13,972 nucleotides of DNA from positions 8,624 to 22,595 of the forward strand of contig DBOT01000126.1 in assembly GCA_002299975.1 (NCBI GenBank), read 5' to 3'. How positions within the stretch are numbered: the first letter of the stretch is position 1; each line of letters opens with the position of its first letter. Shown piece after piece: positions 5,858-13,972 of this stretch. The translations under genes and the position numbers were made by a program. Source of the DNA: Lactobacillaceae bacterium UBA639. Its GTDB lineage: Bacteria > Bacillota > Bacilli > Lactobacillales > Lactobacillaceae. The notes under the pieces are model-generated. The model ran no database searches. It was not told the origin of the DNA and saw only the letters and a list, made by a program, of their open reading frames with translations.

Positions 5858-8077
5858 ATGAGTATTCATGTCAACAAAGAACAAAAGCTTTTCCACCTGC
5901 AAACGGCCAAGACCAGCTACATCTTTAAGATCTTAGAAAATGGTAATGCCGGTCAACTCTACTACGGACCGCGGATTCCAGTTAAGGACGACTATGTAAA
6001 CCTGGCCAGCCGTGAGGAGCACGATTGTACGAACACCCTGACTGTTGAGCAGAGTGACTTTCAGCTGGAACTGATCAAGCAGGAATATGCTGGTCTGGGC
6101 AAGGGTGACTACCGCTACCCCGCCTACCAGATCACCTACCTGAATGGCTCGCGGACCTCAGAATTTACCTACCAGGGCTACCAGATTACGGACGGCAAGC
6201 AGCGGCTGGCTGACCTGCCATCCAGCTTTGATGATCAGGGTGACGATGCCCAGACCCTGACGGTGGAATTCAAGGATGAGCTGGCAAACGTCCTCCTGGA
6301 ACTGCACTACACGGTCTTTGAGAAGGAAGACGTGATTGTCCGGAGCGCCACCTACACGAACCATGGTGAACCGATTACCCTTAACCGGGCCCTGAGTACC
6401 CAACTCGACCTGCCCGACAGTGACTACGACATGCTCCAGTTCTCCGGTTCCTGGGCCCGAGAACGGCACCTCATCCGGACTCACCTGCGTTCAGGTGTCC
6501 AGAGTATCAGCAGTCTGCGGGATGCCTCCAGCCATCAGCAGAACCCATTCTTTATCCTGGCCCGGCCCCATACCGATAACAACCAGGGGAGCGCAATCGG
6601 CTTCAACCTGATCTACTCCGGCAACTTCCTGGATTCCGTCGAGGTTGACCAGTTCGATACCACCCGGGTCCTTGTCGGGATCAACCCCGATGAGTTCGCA
6701 TGGCACCTGGATGACGGCGAAAGCTTCCAGACGCCAGAAGCAGTGATGTCCTACACTACGGATGGTCTGAACCAGCTAAGCCAACAGCTCGGGGACTTCT
6801 ACCAAGATCACCTGATCAACCCGCACTTTGCCCATGAGGAACGGCCTGTTCTGATCAATAACTGGGAAGCCACCTTCATGGACTTCAACGAGCAAAAACT
6901 GATGCCAATCGTTGACAAGGCCCATGAACTGGGCATTGAGATGTTTGTCCTGGATGACGGCTGGTTTGGTCACCGTGACGACGATAAGTCCAGCCTTGGG
7001 GACTGGTTCGTGGACGAGAAGAAGTTTGCGGACGGGATCGACGGCTTTGCCAACGCGGTTCACGCCAAGGGGATGAAGTTTGGCCTCTGGTTCGAGCCTG
7101 AAATGATTTCCCTCGACAGTAAACTTTATGAGGCCCACCCAGGCTGGATGATTGCGACTCCCGGCCGTCAGAGCACGCCTGCTCGGAACCAGTTTGTCCT
7201 CGACATGAGCCGGAGTGAAGTGGTTGACTACCTGGTTGACCACATCAGCGCTATCATCAAGAAGACCAAGCTAGATTACATCAAGTGGGACATGAACCGG
7301 AACATCACCGAAATGTACGGAAACCAGTTACCAGCTGACCGGCAGCTAGAGTTTGCCCACCGTTACATCCTTGGTGTCTACCAGTTGTATGCTCGCCTGA
7401 CCAAGGCCTTTCCAAATGTCTTATTTGAATCCTGTGCCTCTGGTGGTGGCCGCTTCGACCTCGGGATGATGTACTACGCTCCGCAAGCATGGTGCAGTGA
7501 TGACACCGATGCCGTTGAGCGGATTAAGATTCAGGACGGGACCTCTTACGGTTATGCACAGTCAATGTGGGGGGCTCACGTTTCAGCCGTTCCAAATGAC
7601 CAGGTTGGCCGGTTGACCTCCATCGATACTCGGGCTGCCGTGGCTTACTTCGGTGACTTTGGCTACGAATTAGACATCACCAAGCTGCCGGAAGACCAGT
7701 TGGCAACGATCAAGAAGCAGGTAGCCTTCTACAAGCAGTACCGGCACCTCTTCCAGTTCGGTAAGTTCTACCGGTTGGAGAACCCGGACACCGACAATGA
7801 CAACGTCTACGGTTGGCAGGTAGTCAATGATGATAAGAGTGCGGCCATCGCTGCCCGCTTCCAGATCCTCAACGGCGCTAACCCAGCCTACATCCGGGTC
7901 TACTTCGCCGGCCTTGACCCTGAGAAGACCTACACGGTTAACAACGGTCAGGAGAAGTTCTCCGGTGCTGAGTTGATGAACGTTGGTTACTTTGTTCCGC
8001 GGATCATGGACCGGACCAAGCCAGAGAAGGATCCATCCGACTTTAGCAGTCGTCTGTTCGTGGTAAAGGAAGCTTAA
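5858..8077 (+). CDS. melA: Alpha-galactosidase, glycoside hydrolase family 36
   Basis: A 739-residue intracellular enzyme without a signal peptide that releases terminal alpha-1,6-galactose from melibiose, raffinose and stachyose. The length is typical of the tetrameric GH36 alpha-galactosidases of lactobacilli and Geobacillus (about 730-740). The N-terminal third is the beta-sandwich domain; the central (beta/alpha)8 barrel carries the motifs LDDGWFG (365-371), KWDMNR with nucleophile D478, SCASGGGRFD (525-534) and WCSDDTD with acid/base D548. A C-terminal beta domain follows. All key residues are intact. Start ATG 5858 has AAGGGGG seven bases upstream. No sugar transporter, galactokinase or regulator is adjacent, so uptake and galactose use must be encoded elsewhere. 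It may be read from the ndk promoter through an attenuator-like hairpin, which would bring it under the cre site. Confidence 0.95.
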   Translation: MSIHVNKEQKLFHLQTAKTSYIFKILENGNAGQLYYGPRIPVKDDYVNLASREEHDCTNTLTVEQSDFQLELIKQEYAGLGKGDYRYPAYQITYLNGSRTSEFTYQGYQITDGKQRLADLPSSFDDQGDDAQTLTVEFKDELANVLLELHYTVFEKEDVIVRSATYTNHGEPITLNRALSTQLDLPDSDYDMLQFSGSWARERHLIRTHLRSGVQSISSLRDASSHQQNPFFILARPHTDNNQGSAIGFNLIYSGNFLDSVEVDQFDTTRVLVGINPDEFAWHLDDGESFQTPEAVMSYTTDGLNQLSQQLGDFYQDHLINPHFAHEERPVLINNWEATFMDFNEQKLMPIVDKAHELGIEMFVLDDGWFGHRDDDKSSLGDWFVDEKKFADGIDGFANAVHAKGMKFGLWFEPEMISLDSKLYEAHPGWMIATPGRQSTPARNQFVLDMSRSEVVDYLVDHISAIIKKTKLDYIKWDMNRNITEMYGNQLPADRQLEFAHRYILGVYQLYARLTKAFPNVLFESCASGGGRFDLGMMYYAPQAWCSDDTDAVERIKIQDGTSYGYAQSMWGAHVSAVPNDQVGRLTSIDTRAAVAYFGDFGYELDITKLPEDQLATIKKQVAFYKQYRHLFQFGKFYRLENPDTDNDNVYGWQVVNDDKSAAIAARFQILNGANPAYIRVYFAGLDPEKTYTVNNGQEKFSGAELMNVGYFVPRIMDRTKPEKDPSDFSSRLFVVKEA

Positions 8078-8096
8078 TAAAACGTAATTAAATACG

Positions 8097-8141
8097 AAAA
8101 GAGCTGTGGCCCAACAAATTGTTGGAGCCCAGCTCTTTTTT
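8097..8141 (+). terminator. Strong terminator between melA and the converging SOS operon
   Basis: A long stem pairs GAGCTG (8101-8106) with CAGCTC (8130-8135), then GGC with GCC and CCAAC with GTTGG, around the loop AAATT, with one mismatch and one bulged A. Six T residues follow (8136-8141). AAAA precedes the stem at 8097-8100, giving a TTTT tail on the other strand. It is therefore probably bidirectional and also ends the minus-strand operon. Confidence 0.92.
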
Positions 8142-8155
8142 GGCTTCATGATATT

Positions 8156-8518
8156 TTACTTGTACCGACGGACAATATCGTCGCGGATGATCCGGCTACC
8201 GTACTGGTGACGTAGGTTAGCCAACCGTCGCCGGGAAAAGGCGTGGCAGAGGATCGGGATGTCCCATTGCTGCTGCAGGCCCATCAAGACCGTCAGATAA
8301 TCATCATCGGTATACTGTTCGAAGGGAAGGTGGCAGATGATGGCGGTGGTGATTCCCGTGCCAACCCGCTTCTGGGCCTCGACAGTGATCACGTAGTTCT
8401 GACTGATTTCAACGATCGACGTCCAGAGGTTCAACCGTCCCGACGAATGTTGCTGGAAATCGGCGATGGTTTGGTTACCCTTCCTGATCAGTGCCTGAAT
8501 CTCGCTGCTTTTTGTCAT
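8156..8518 (-). CDS. Uncharacterised 120-aa protein, third gene of the SOS polymerase operon
   Basis: I do not recognise this protein. It is 120 residues, soluble-looking, with no signal peptide or membrane segment. The N-terminal half has alternating hydrophobic strand-like stretches (VEISQNYVITVEAQ at 36-49; TTAIICHLPF at 57-66). An acidic patch TDDD follows at 70-73. The last 25 residues are strongly basic (nine Arg/Lys against two Asp), including RRR at 96-98 and RR near the end, which could suit nucleic acid or polymerase contact. Two cysteines (62 and 91) do not form a zinc motif. It is very likely real: AAAGGAG sits 7 bases before ATG 8518, and the frame overlaps the end of the YolD-like gene by 44 bases, so the two should be co-translated. 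Its position in an SOS-controlled operon suggests a role in translesion synthesis or its control, which is inference only. Confidence 0.8.
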   Translation of the reverse strand: MTKSSEIQALIRKGNQTIADFQQHSSGRLNLWTSIVEISQNYVITVEAQKRVGTGITTAIICHLPFEQYTDDDYLTVLMGLQQQWDIPILCHAFSRRRLANLRHQYGSRIIRDDIVRRYK

Positions 8519-8957
8519 GAAGAGTCTCCTTTCTGGTGACAGTGCGGATATTACGCAGGGGAATGTGGGGGCCGTCCACGAAATAGGCGACTTGCTGGGG
8601 CCAGTTCACGTGGTCCAGCGAGCCCTGGTAGTGGTCATAGTAGCCGCTCTCCCCGTTGAAGTAGGTGAGCGTCAGCACTACCTTTTCATCTATTGGTAGC
8701 TGGTGGAAGAAGTCAAAGATCACCTGTTCTTCCTCCCCGGTCGGATACTTCTTGTTGGCATATTGTTGAGCAATTTTGTCGAGTAATTCATGGTACCCAG
8801 TGAGGGCCGCAAATGGGGCAAACTGGCCGGCCCGGTCCCGCCCGGTCATCGGTAGGTGGGCGTGTGAGACATGGCGTGGCATATCCATAATGTCATTGTA
8901 GCGACTGGTGTCATTGAACTGAGCCTGCTCGGCCTGCCACTGTTTCTTATCGATCAT
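8475..8957 (-). CDS. YolD/YqjX-like partner protein of a Y-family polymerase
   Basis: A 160-residue soluble protein. The segment from residue 19 to 55 is the family signature: RYNDIMDMPRHVS followed by DRAGQFAPFAALTGY (41-55), which resembles the core of YolD-like proteins. In Bacillus such proteins are encoded with UvrX or YqjW polymerases and have been proposed to act like UmuD, helping the polymerase at lesions. The ATG at 8957 overlaps the polymerase stop in an ATGA (8954-8957), with GGAGGG upstream, so translation is coupled and similar amounts of the two proteins are expected. The C-terminal part is acidic and aromatic-rich (YFNGESGYYDHYQG) and ends in a charged, probably flexible tail. 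There is no serine-lysine protease pair as in UmuD, so it would not be processed the same way. The family call rests on the central motif. Confidence 0.75.
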   Translation of the reverse strand: MIDKKQWQAEQAQFNDTSRYNDIMDMPRHVSHAHLPMTGRDRAGQFAPFAALTGYHELLDKIAQQYANKKYPTGEEEQVIFDFFHQLPIDEKVVLTLTYFNGESGYYDHYQGSLDHVNWPQQVAYFVDGPHIPLRNIRTVTRKETLHDKKQRDSGTDQEG

Positions 8958-10465
8958 GCTTGGTGCCCTCCAATCTCCTTGTTGCGCTTCTTGGCAACGG
9001 CGCCGTCCTTGAGGTCCGCGGCCCGGATAATGGCATTCTTACCAAAGTCCTGCTGCATCTTCAGAATCAACTTCTGCAGCTTATAGTCCTGGTCACGCTG
9101 GGCCTGCTGCTTTTTAGCAGTTTGAACAGCCTGCTCTGGATCACTGAAGAGGTCGAGCTGTTCAGTATACGTTCGTTCCTGAGCCTTGTAACGGTTAACC
9201 AGGTGGTTAGCGGTGACAGTGACCCGACGGATGGTGAGCTGGTGGTGGAAGGATTGGTCGTAAGCGGCGAGAAAGCGGGCAATCAGTTCGGTCGGTGAAG
9301 CGGTCGGGACCTTAAAGCTGATCTTCTGGTGGTCAGGATGAGGAACATCCCGGTCGTAGAAGTCCTTAGTGATGGCGCCGTGGTAGTCATGACCCGGCTG
9401 CAGGTTCTGGGCGTCGTAGTTAACAGTCAGTGAAAATTCATCAGCCACCAGGTCTCGCTTGACCATCTGGAGACAGAGCATGTTGGTCATCTCCTGGACG
9501 ACGATCCGCCCTTCCTGAAAGGTGTAGGGACGGGGAAGGACGATGCTGGAGTAGAGGCCATGGTCGTCGGAGTGGTAGTGCTTGATGTCGTCGATGGTCG
9601 CTGACTCGTATCCCCAGGCGTGGTCAATCAACAGTTCAGCGTTTTTCCCAAACTCCCGGTAGAGGGTCTCCTCGTTCTGGGGGTCGGAGAGGGTCCCCAA
9701 GGAGCAGCGGGCAATATCGCCCATCGTATGTAAGCCGAGTTTAGCCAGGCGTTTGGCGTAACCGCGCCCGACCCGCCAGAAATCGGTGATCGGTTGGTGG
9801 GCCCAGAGAAAACGCCGGTATTTTTGCTCGTCCATCTCAGCAATTCTGACGCCATCTTTGTCGGCTGGAATTCGCTTGGCCACGATGTCCATGGCGACCT
9901 TAGCGAGGTAGAGGTTATCGCCAATTCCAGCAGTAGCTGTGATCTTAGTCTCAGCTTGGATTACCTGGATGATCTCCTTGGCCAGGTCGTGAGCGGTTGT
10001 GTGGTGGCTAGCCAGGTAGTCGGTGATATCCATCATGACCTCATCGATGGAGTAAGGATGGATCTTGGCTGGTGGCAGGTAGCGGAGGTAGATCTCGTAG
10101 ACCTTGGCGCTGCGCTGCAGGTAGAAGGCCATCCGGGGTGGGACCACCTTGTATTCGATCTTGAGACTGGGTGAACGGAGGAGCTCATCGCGGAAAATGG
10201 AACTCCAGGCGGCCAGGCGGTGGTCGCTCGCCTGCTTAGCCCGCTGACGGTTGAGTTCGGCCACCCGCTGTTCGACCTCAAACAGACGGGGCCGGCCAGG
10301 CAGGCCAAACTTCTTGAGGGCCGGGGAGACTGCCAGGCAGATGGTCTTGCTGGTACGGCTGGCATCGGCGACCACCAGGTTGGTGTTTAGGGGGTCGTAG
10401 CCCAAGTCGGCGCACTCGGCGGAGGCGTAGAATGATTTTAGGTCAATTGCCAGGTAAGTAGCCAC
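8954..10465 (-). CDS. Y-family DNA polymerase (UvrX/YqjW, UmuC-like), SOS-inducible
   Basis: A 503-residue error-prone polymerase that would copy past DNA lesions. Motifs: catalytic D8 in AIDLKSFYAS (2-15), with the aromatic steric-gate position in FYAS (12-15); catalytic D141 and E142 in YSIDEVMMD; a helix-hairpin-helix-like little-finger entry around 230-250 (RVGRGYAKRLAKLGLHTMGDIA); and the beta-clamp binding pentapeptide QLDLF (436-440) near the C-terminus, which ties it to the replisome. The length is nearer Gram-positive UvrX (about 420) with an extended tail than DinB (about 350). I start at GTG 10465 because AAAGGAGGAG lies just before it. The longer frame to 10528 would begin upstream of the promoter's TATAAT. 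It is the first gene of a three-gene operon with overlapping ends, controlled by a LexA-type box. Confidence 0.92.
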   Translation of the reverse strand: MATYLAIDLKSFYASAECADLGYDPLNTNLVVADASRTSKTICLAVSPALKKFGLPGRPRLFEVEQRVAELNRQRAKQASDHRLAAWSSIFRDELLRSPSLKIEYKVVPPRMAFYLQRSAKVYEIYLRYLPPAKIHPYSIDEVMMDITDYLASHHTTAHDLAKEIIQVIQAETKITATAGIGDNLYLAKVAMDIVAKRIPADKDGVRIAEMDEQKYRRFLWAHQPITDFWRVGRGYAKRLAKLGLHTMGDIARCSLGTLSDPQNEETLYREFGKNAELLIDHAWGYESATIDDIKHYHSDDHGLYSSIVLPRPYTFQEGRIVVQEMTNMLCLQMVKRDLVADEFSLTVNYDAQNLQPGHDYHGAITKDFYDRDVPHPDHQKISFKVPTASPTELIARFLAAYDQSFHHQLTIRRVTVTANHLVNRYKAQERTYTEQLDLFSDPEQAVQTAKKQQAQRDQDYKLQKLILKMQQDFGKNAIIRAADLKDGAVAKKRNKEIGGHQA

Positions 10466-10499
10466 TATGGCTCCTCCTTTCCAGATTATTGATATCTCT

Positions 10500-10528
10500 A
10501 TTATACTGGATACCAGAATGGCGAACAA
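10500..10528 (-). promoter_or_regulatory. Promoter of the Y-family polymerase operon
   Basis: On the minus strand there is a -35 TTGTTC (10528-10523), a 17-base spacer and a perfect -10 TATAAT (10505-10500). Transcription should start near 10493, about 28 bases before the GTG start. The -35 lies inside the SOS box. Confidence 0.75.
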
Positions 10529-10535
10529 GCGTTTG
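10522..10535. promoter_or_regulatory. LexA/DinR-type SOS box
   Basis: CGAACAAGCGTTTG matches the Gram-positive SOS box CGAACRNRYGTTYC at 13 of 14 positions; only the last base differs. It covers the -35 of the polymerase operon promoter, the standard position for LexA repression. The right part continues into the perfect palindrome CGTTTGCAAACG (10530-10541), which may extend or modulate binding. Confidence 0.8.
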
Positions 10536-10556
10536 CAAACGTGGGCTACGGGAGAC

Positions 10557-10586
10557 TTGCCTTTTAGCAGTAAAAGGGCTTAAAAT
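10557..10586 (+). promoter_or_regulatory. Promoter of the trpS leader
   Basis: TTGCCT (10557-10562) and TAAAAT (10581-10586) are separated by 18 bases. Transcription should start near 10593, a few bases before the first paired base of the T-box leader. Confidence 0.5.
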
Positions 10587-10599
10587 ATAGGCATATTTA

Positions 10600-11802
<1,203 letters not shown>

Positions 11803-11824
11803 TCATAACTAAAAAATTGGATTA

Positions 11825-11866
11825 GGACTGCTCCCAGCAATCACCTGCTGTGAGCGGTCCCCTTTT
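11825..11866 (+). terminator. Rho-independent terminator after trpS
   Basis: GGACTGCTC (11825-11833) pairs with GAGCGGTCC (11852-11860), and CAGCA with TGCTG, around the loop ATCACC. One mismatch separates the two helices, and CCTTTT follows. It lies 22 bases after the stop codon. The remaining bases up to the next gene hold only its promoter and ribosome binding site. Confidence 0.88.
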
Positions 11867-11932
11867 AATGTAAGAAAATTTCTTCCTGCTGGGTAGTTAT
11901 TAGTGTTTCACAGCGCGGAACATGGTAACATA

Positions 11933-11941
11933 AAGAGGATG
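11933..11941 (+). promoter_or_regulatory. Extended -10 promoter of the ppx-mvaA pair
   Basis: TGGTAACAT fits the extended -10 pattern TG-n-TATAAT with one mismatch. No good -35 is seen. It lies 41 bases before the chosen start of the phosphatase gene. Confidence 0.45.
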
Positions 11942-11982
11942 TTTTCTAAGAAAAAATAAAGTAAAAAGCGGAGGTGAAAATA

Positions 11983-12918
11983 GTGGAAAACCTCGCGATT
12001 GTTGACCTCGGCTCTAACTCGGCCCGGATGGCGATCACCGAAATCGCTCCGGATGGCCGTTTTCGTGAAATCAAGCGGGTCAAGGAGAATACCCGTCTGT
12101 CAGAAGGAATGGGTCGGGAAAAGATGCTGCAAGAGGACGCCATGAACCGGACCATTGCCGCCCTGAAGCGCTTCAAGCAGATCTATGAGGAGATGCCCCA
12201 TACCCAGGTGCGGGCGATTACGACGGCGGCGGTGCGCCAAGCGCGTAACCGGCAGGAGTTCCTCAACCGGGTCCAGAAAGAGGTCGGAATTCGTCTCCAG
12301 GTCCTTTCGGGGAAGAAGGAAGCCTACTACGACTACCTAGGCGTGATTCGGACGATGAAGTTAAACCACTGTTTGATTCTGGATGTCGGTGGTGCAAGCT
12401 GTGAGCTGGTGTTAGTCCAACAGCGACGGGCGCGGGACCTGATCTCGATCCCAGTCGGCGCCGTGACCCTGTCGGAGCAGTTCCACTTAAATGGCTATGT
12501 GCGGTCCGCCGACCTATTCCGAGCCCAGGTGGCGATGAATGAACGGCTGACCAAAATTCCCTGGCTGCGGTATGCGACCCGGGTACCAATTGTCCTCTTG
12601 GGTGGTGCTAACCGGACGCTGGCCCGGATGACCTGGTCCTACCACCACCGTCATCGTCGGCAACGGTCAATCCATGGCTACCAGCTCTCGTCACGAGTGG
12701 TATTTGCCACCTACCGGGAATTGTTGAACCGCAACCTGGCCCAGCGCAAGCGGATGCCCGGACTGGAGCCAGAACGGGCGGATATTATTGTCGGGGGGAT
12801 GCTGCCCCTCGTCAGCCTGCTCCAGCGCAACAGTGACGGTCGGGTGATCTTCTCGGAAAGTGGTGTCCGGGAGGGGATCATCACCGAATATGTTAACCAA
12901 AGGAAGCGACCACAATGA
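11983..12918 (+). CDS. ppx: Short Ppx/GppA-family exopolyphosphatase or pppGpp phosphatase
   Basis: A 311-residue cytoplasmic enzyme of the actin-like ASKHA fold that removes terminal phosphate from polyphosphate and/or the 5' phosphate of pppGpp. The phosphate-binding loop DLGSNSAR is at 8-15. The SGxxEA motif reads SGKKEA (109-114), with E113 in the place of the invariant glutamate. The second nucleotide loop is DVGGASCEL (134-142), and a GGAN segment lies near 210. The length covers only the two actin-like domains; the C-terminal HD-like half of E. coli Ppx (about 510 residues) is absent, as in short Ppx2-type proteins. I start at GTG 11983 because GCGGAGGTG ends six bases before it; the earlier GTG at 11974 lies inside that site. 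No polyphosphate kinase is adjacent. Substrate preference cannot be decided from sequence. The 3' end overlaps mvaA by 4 bases. Confidence 0.88.
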   Translation: MENLAIVDLGSNSARMAITEIAPDGRFREIKRVKENTRLSEGMGREKMLQEDAMNRTIAALKRFKQIYEEMPHTQVRAITTAAVRQARNRQEFLNRVQKEVGIRLQVLSGKKEAYYDYLGVIRTMKLNHCLILDVGGASCELVLVQQRRARDLISIPVGAVTLSEQFHLNGYVRSADLFRAQVAMNERLTKIPWLRYATRVPIVLLGGANRTLARMTWSYHHRHRRQRSIHGYQLSSRVVFATYRELLNRNLAQRKRMPGLEPERADIIVGGMLPLVSLLQRNSDGRVIFSESGVREGIITEYVNQRKRPQ

Positions 12919-13972
12919 GTGATTGGCAACACGGCTTTTACCGGATTGATCCCCAGGCCCGGCGCGAACGGTTGACCACGGCTCTCCACCTCCCACAATC
13001 GGTGACACAGACCCTGGCCGAGCACGCAACGACACTGGGTAACGAGCTGGTGGAGAACTACCTGACTGACTACAGCCTGCCGGAAGGAGTGGGGTTGAAC
13101 CTCACTGTCAATGGGCAGGAGTATGTTGTTCCGATGGTCGTGGAAGAGCCCTCGGTGATCGCTGCCGCCAGCAACGGTGCCAAACGGGTTCAGGCCAGCG
13201 GCGGTTTTACCGCGCCTAAACAGCACCGGGAACTGGTCGGTCAGGTCGTCTTGACCGACGTTGACGATGTTCCGGGGACAGTTAAAAAACTGACTGCCCA
13301 GCGTGACCACCTGTTGGCCGTGGCCAATGCGGCCCACCCGTCGATGCAACGCCGCGGTGGGGGTGCCCAGTCAATGACCGTGCGGACCCCCGGCGACTTC
13401 ATCAGTGTCGACCTGGGAATCAACGTCTGCCAAGCGATGGGGGCCAACAGCGTCAACACAATGGCCGAGGCGGTCGGTCACGAACTAACCGCCCAGGGTT
13501 ACCACGTCCTGGTTGCTATTTTGAGTAACCTGGCAACTAACAGTCTGCAGACGGTCAACTGTGATGTTGACTTTGCCAAGCTGGCCACCAGGCAGCAGCC
13601 CGGTGATCAGGTGGCCCAACAGATCGCCAAGCTCAGTGCCCTTGCCCAGGTGGACCCGTTCCGGGCGGCCACCCACAACAAGGGGATCATGAACGGAATC
13701 GATGCCGTGATGATCGCTAGTGGCAATGATTGGCGGGCAATTGAGAGCGGGGCCCATGCCTACGCTGCCCGCAGTGGTCAGTATCGCGGGCTCAGCACCT
13801 GGACCATTGTCGACGGTAAGTTGCATGGTGAAATGACCCTGCCCCTGCCGGTGGGCGTAGTCGGTGGTTCAATCGGTTTGAACCCAATGACGAAACTCAA
13901 TTATCAAATTAGTAAGATTAAGACGGCCGAAGAGCTGGCGGCAGTAACAGCCAGCCTCGGCTTGGCCCAAAA
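12915..13972 (+). CDS. mvaA: Hydroxymethylglutaryl-CoA reductase, class II (partial, runs off the window)
   Basis: The first 352 residues of an enzyme normally about 420 long; the frame is open at the window edge. It catalyses the NAD(P)H-dependent conversion between HMG-CoA and mevalonate. In Gram-positive cocci and lactobacilli it serves isoprenoid synthesis (undecaprenyl carrier, quinones), despite the usual 'degradative' label. Visible class II features are the catalytic glutamate region VVEEPSVIAAASNGAK (75-90), the cofactor-binding QAMGAN (173-178), the catalytic lysine K256 in NKGIMNGIDAV and aspartate D272 in GNDWRA. The 16-residue K-to-D spacing equals that of the Pseudomonas mevalonii enzyme. 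The catalytic histidine lies beyond the window. ATG 12915 overlaps the ppx stop in ATGA, with AAAGGAAG (12899-12906) upstream, so the pair is translationally coupled. There is no membrane anchor, unlike class I enzymes. Confidence 0.95.
   Translation, partial: MSDWQHGFYRIDPQARRERLTTALHLPQSVTQTLAEHATTLGNELVENYLTDYSLPEGVGLNLTVNGQEYVVPMVVEEPSVIAAASNGAKRVQASGGFTAPKQHRELVGQVVLTDVDDVPGTVKKLTAQRDHLLAVANAAHPSMQRRGGGAQSMTVRTPGDFISVDLGINVCQAMGANSVNTMAEAVGHELTAQGYHVLVAILSNLATNSLQTVNCDVDFAKLATRQQPGDQVAQQIAKLSALAQVDPFRAATHNKGIMNGIDAVMIASGNDWRAIESGAHAYAARSGQYRGLSTWTIVDGKLHGEMTLPLPVGVVGGSIGLNPMTKLNYQISKIKTAEELAAVTASLGLAQ

Noticed and set aside
10466..10528. Extending the Y-family polymerase 21 codons upstream to the ATG at 10528
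   Set aside because: That stretch contains the promoter's TATAAT and part of the -35/SOS box, encodes nothing like the family N-terminus, and GTG 10465 has a strong AAAGGAGGAG site.
28..10568. The 12-mer TTGCCTTTTAGC occurs at the -35 of both the tRNA-Thr (28-39) and trpS (10557-10568) promoters
   Set aside because: A few shared 12-mers are expected by chance in 14 kb. The position is suggestive of common control, but the sequence alone does not support it.
11939..11959. A six-codon mini-frame (Met-Phe-Ser-Lys-Lys-Lys) before ppx, as a leader peptide
   Set aside because: The only purine-rich site abuts the ATG with no spacing, the codons suggest no attenuation logic, and no terminator or antiterminator follows.

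Overview
The window looks like a chromosomal segment from a GC-rich lactic acid bacterium (Lactobacillaceae; Limosilactobacillus-like is my best guess). The reasons are the family versions present: a NapA-type Na+/H+ antiporter, a 739-aa GH36 alpha-galactosidase, a class I HelD, a TrpRS under T-box control, a mevalonate-pathway HMG-CoA reductase, strong AGGAGG ribosome binding sites, and a high-GC codon preference shared by all the genes. I see no insertion sequence, prophage, CRISPR array or clear compositional break. Species assignment is inference.

Layout, left to right. (1) A tRNA-Thr(GGU) gene with an irregular D-arm, followed by its own terminator. (2) Two ion transporters read from back-to-back promoters: a ClC-type H+/Cl- exchanger on the minus strand and a CPA2/NapA-type Na+/H+ antiporter on the plus strand. 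(3) helD, an RNA polymerase recycling motor, with its own extended -10 promoter. (4) ndk, preceded by a near-consensus catabolite response element (cre). (5) melA, an intracellular alpha-galactosidase. A terminator-like hairpin lies between ndk and melA and almost touches the melA ribosome binding site. (6) On the minus strand, a compact three-gene damage-response operon: a Y-family translesion polymerase (UvrX/YqjW-like), a YolD/YqjX-like partner, and a 120-aa protein I cannot assign. Its promoter carries a LexA/DinR-type SOS box over the -35. (7) trpS behind an unusually short tRNA-Trp T-box riboswitch. (8) A plus-strand pair with a 4-bp overlap: a short Ppx/GppA phosphatase and HMG-CoA reductase (mvaA), the latter running off the right edge.

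The only gene-free stretch over 300 bases is 10466-10779. It holds the SOS-controlled promoter of the polymerase operon and the trpS promoter and T-box leader. Four translation starts were moved from the longest possible frame on ribosome binding site and promoter evidence: clcA, the polymerase, trpS and ppx.

The strongest candidate for something under-described is the SOS operon, because of its unassigned third gene. Next come the compact T-box, the ndk variant with an enlarged loop before its catalytic histidine, and the possible attenuator in front of melA.
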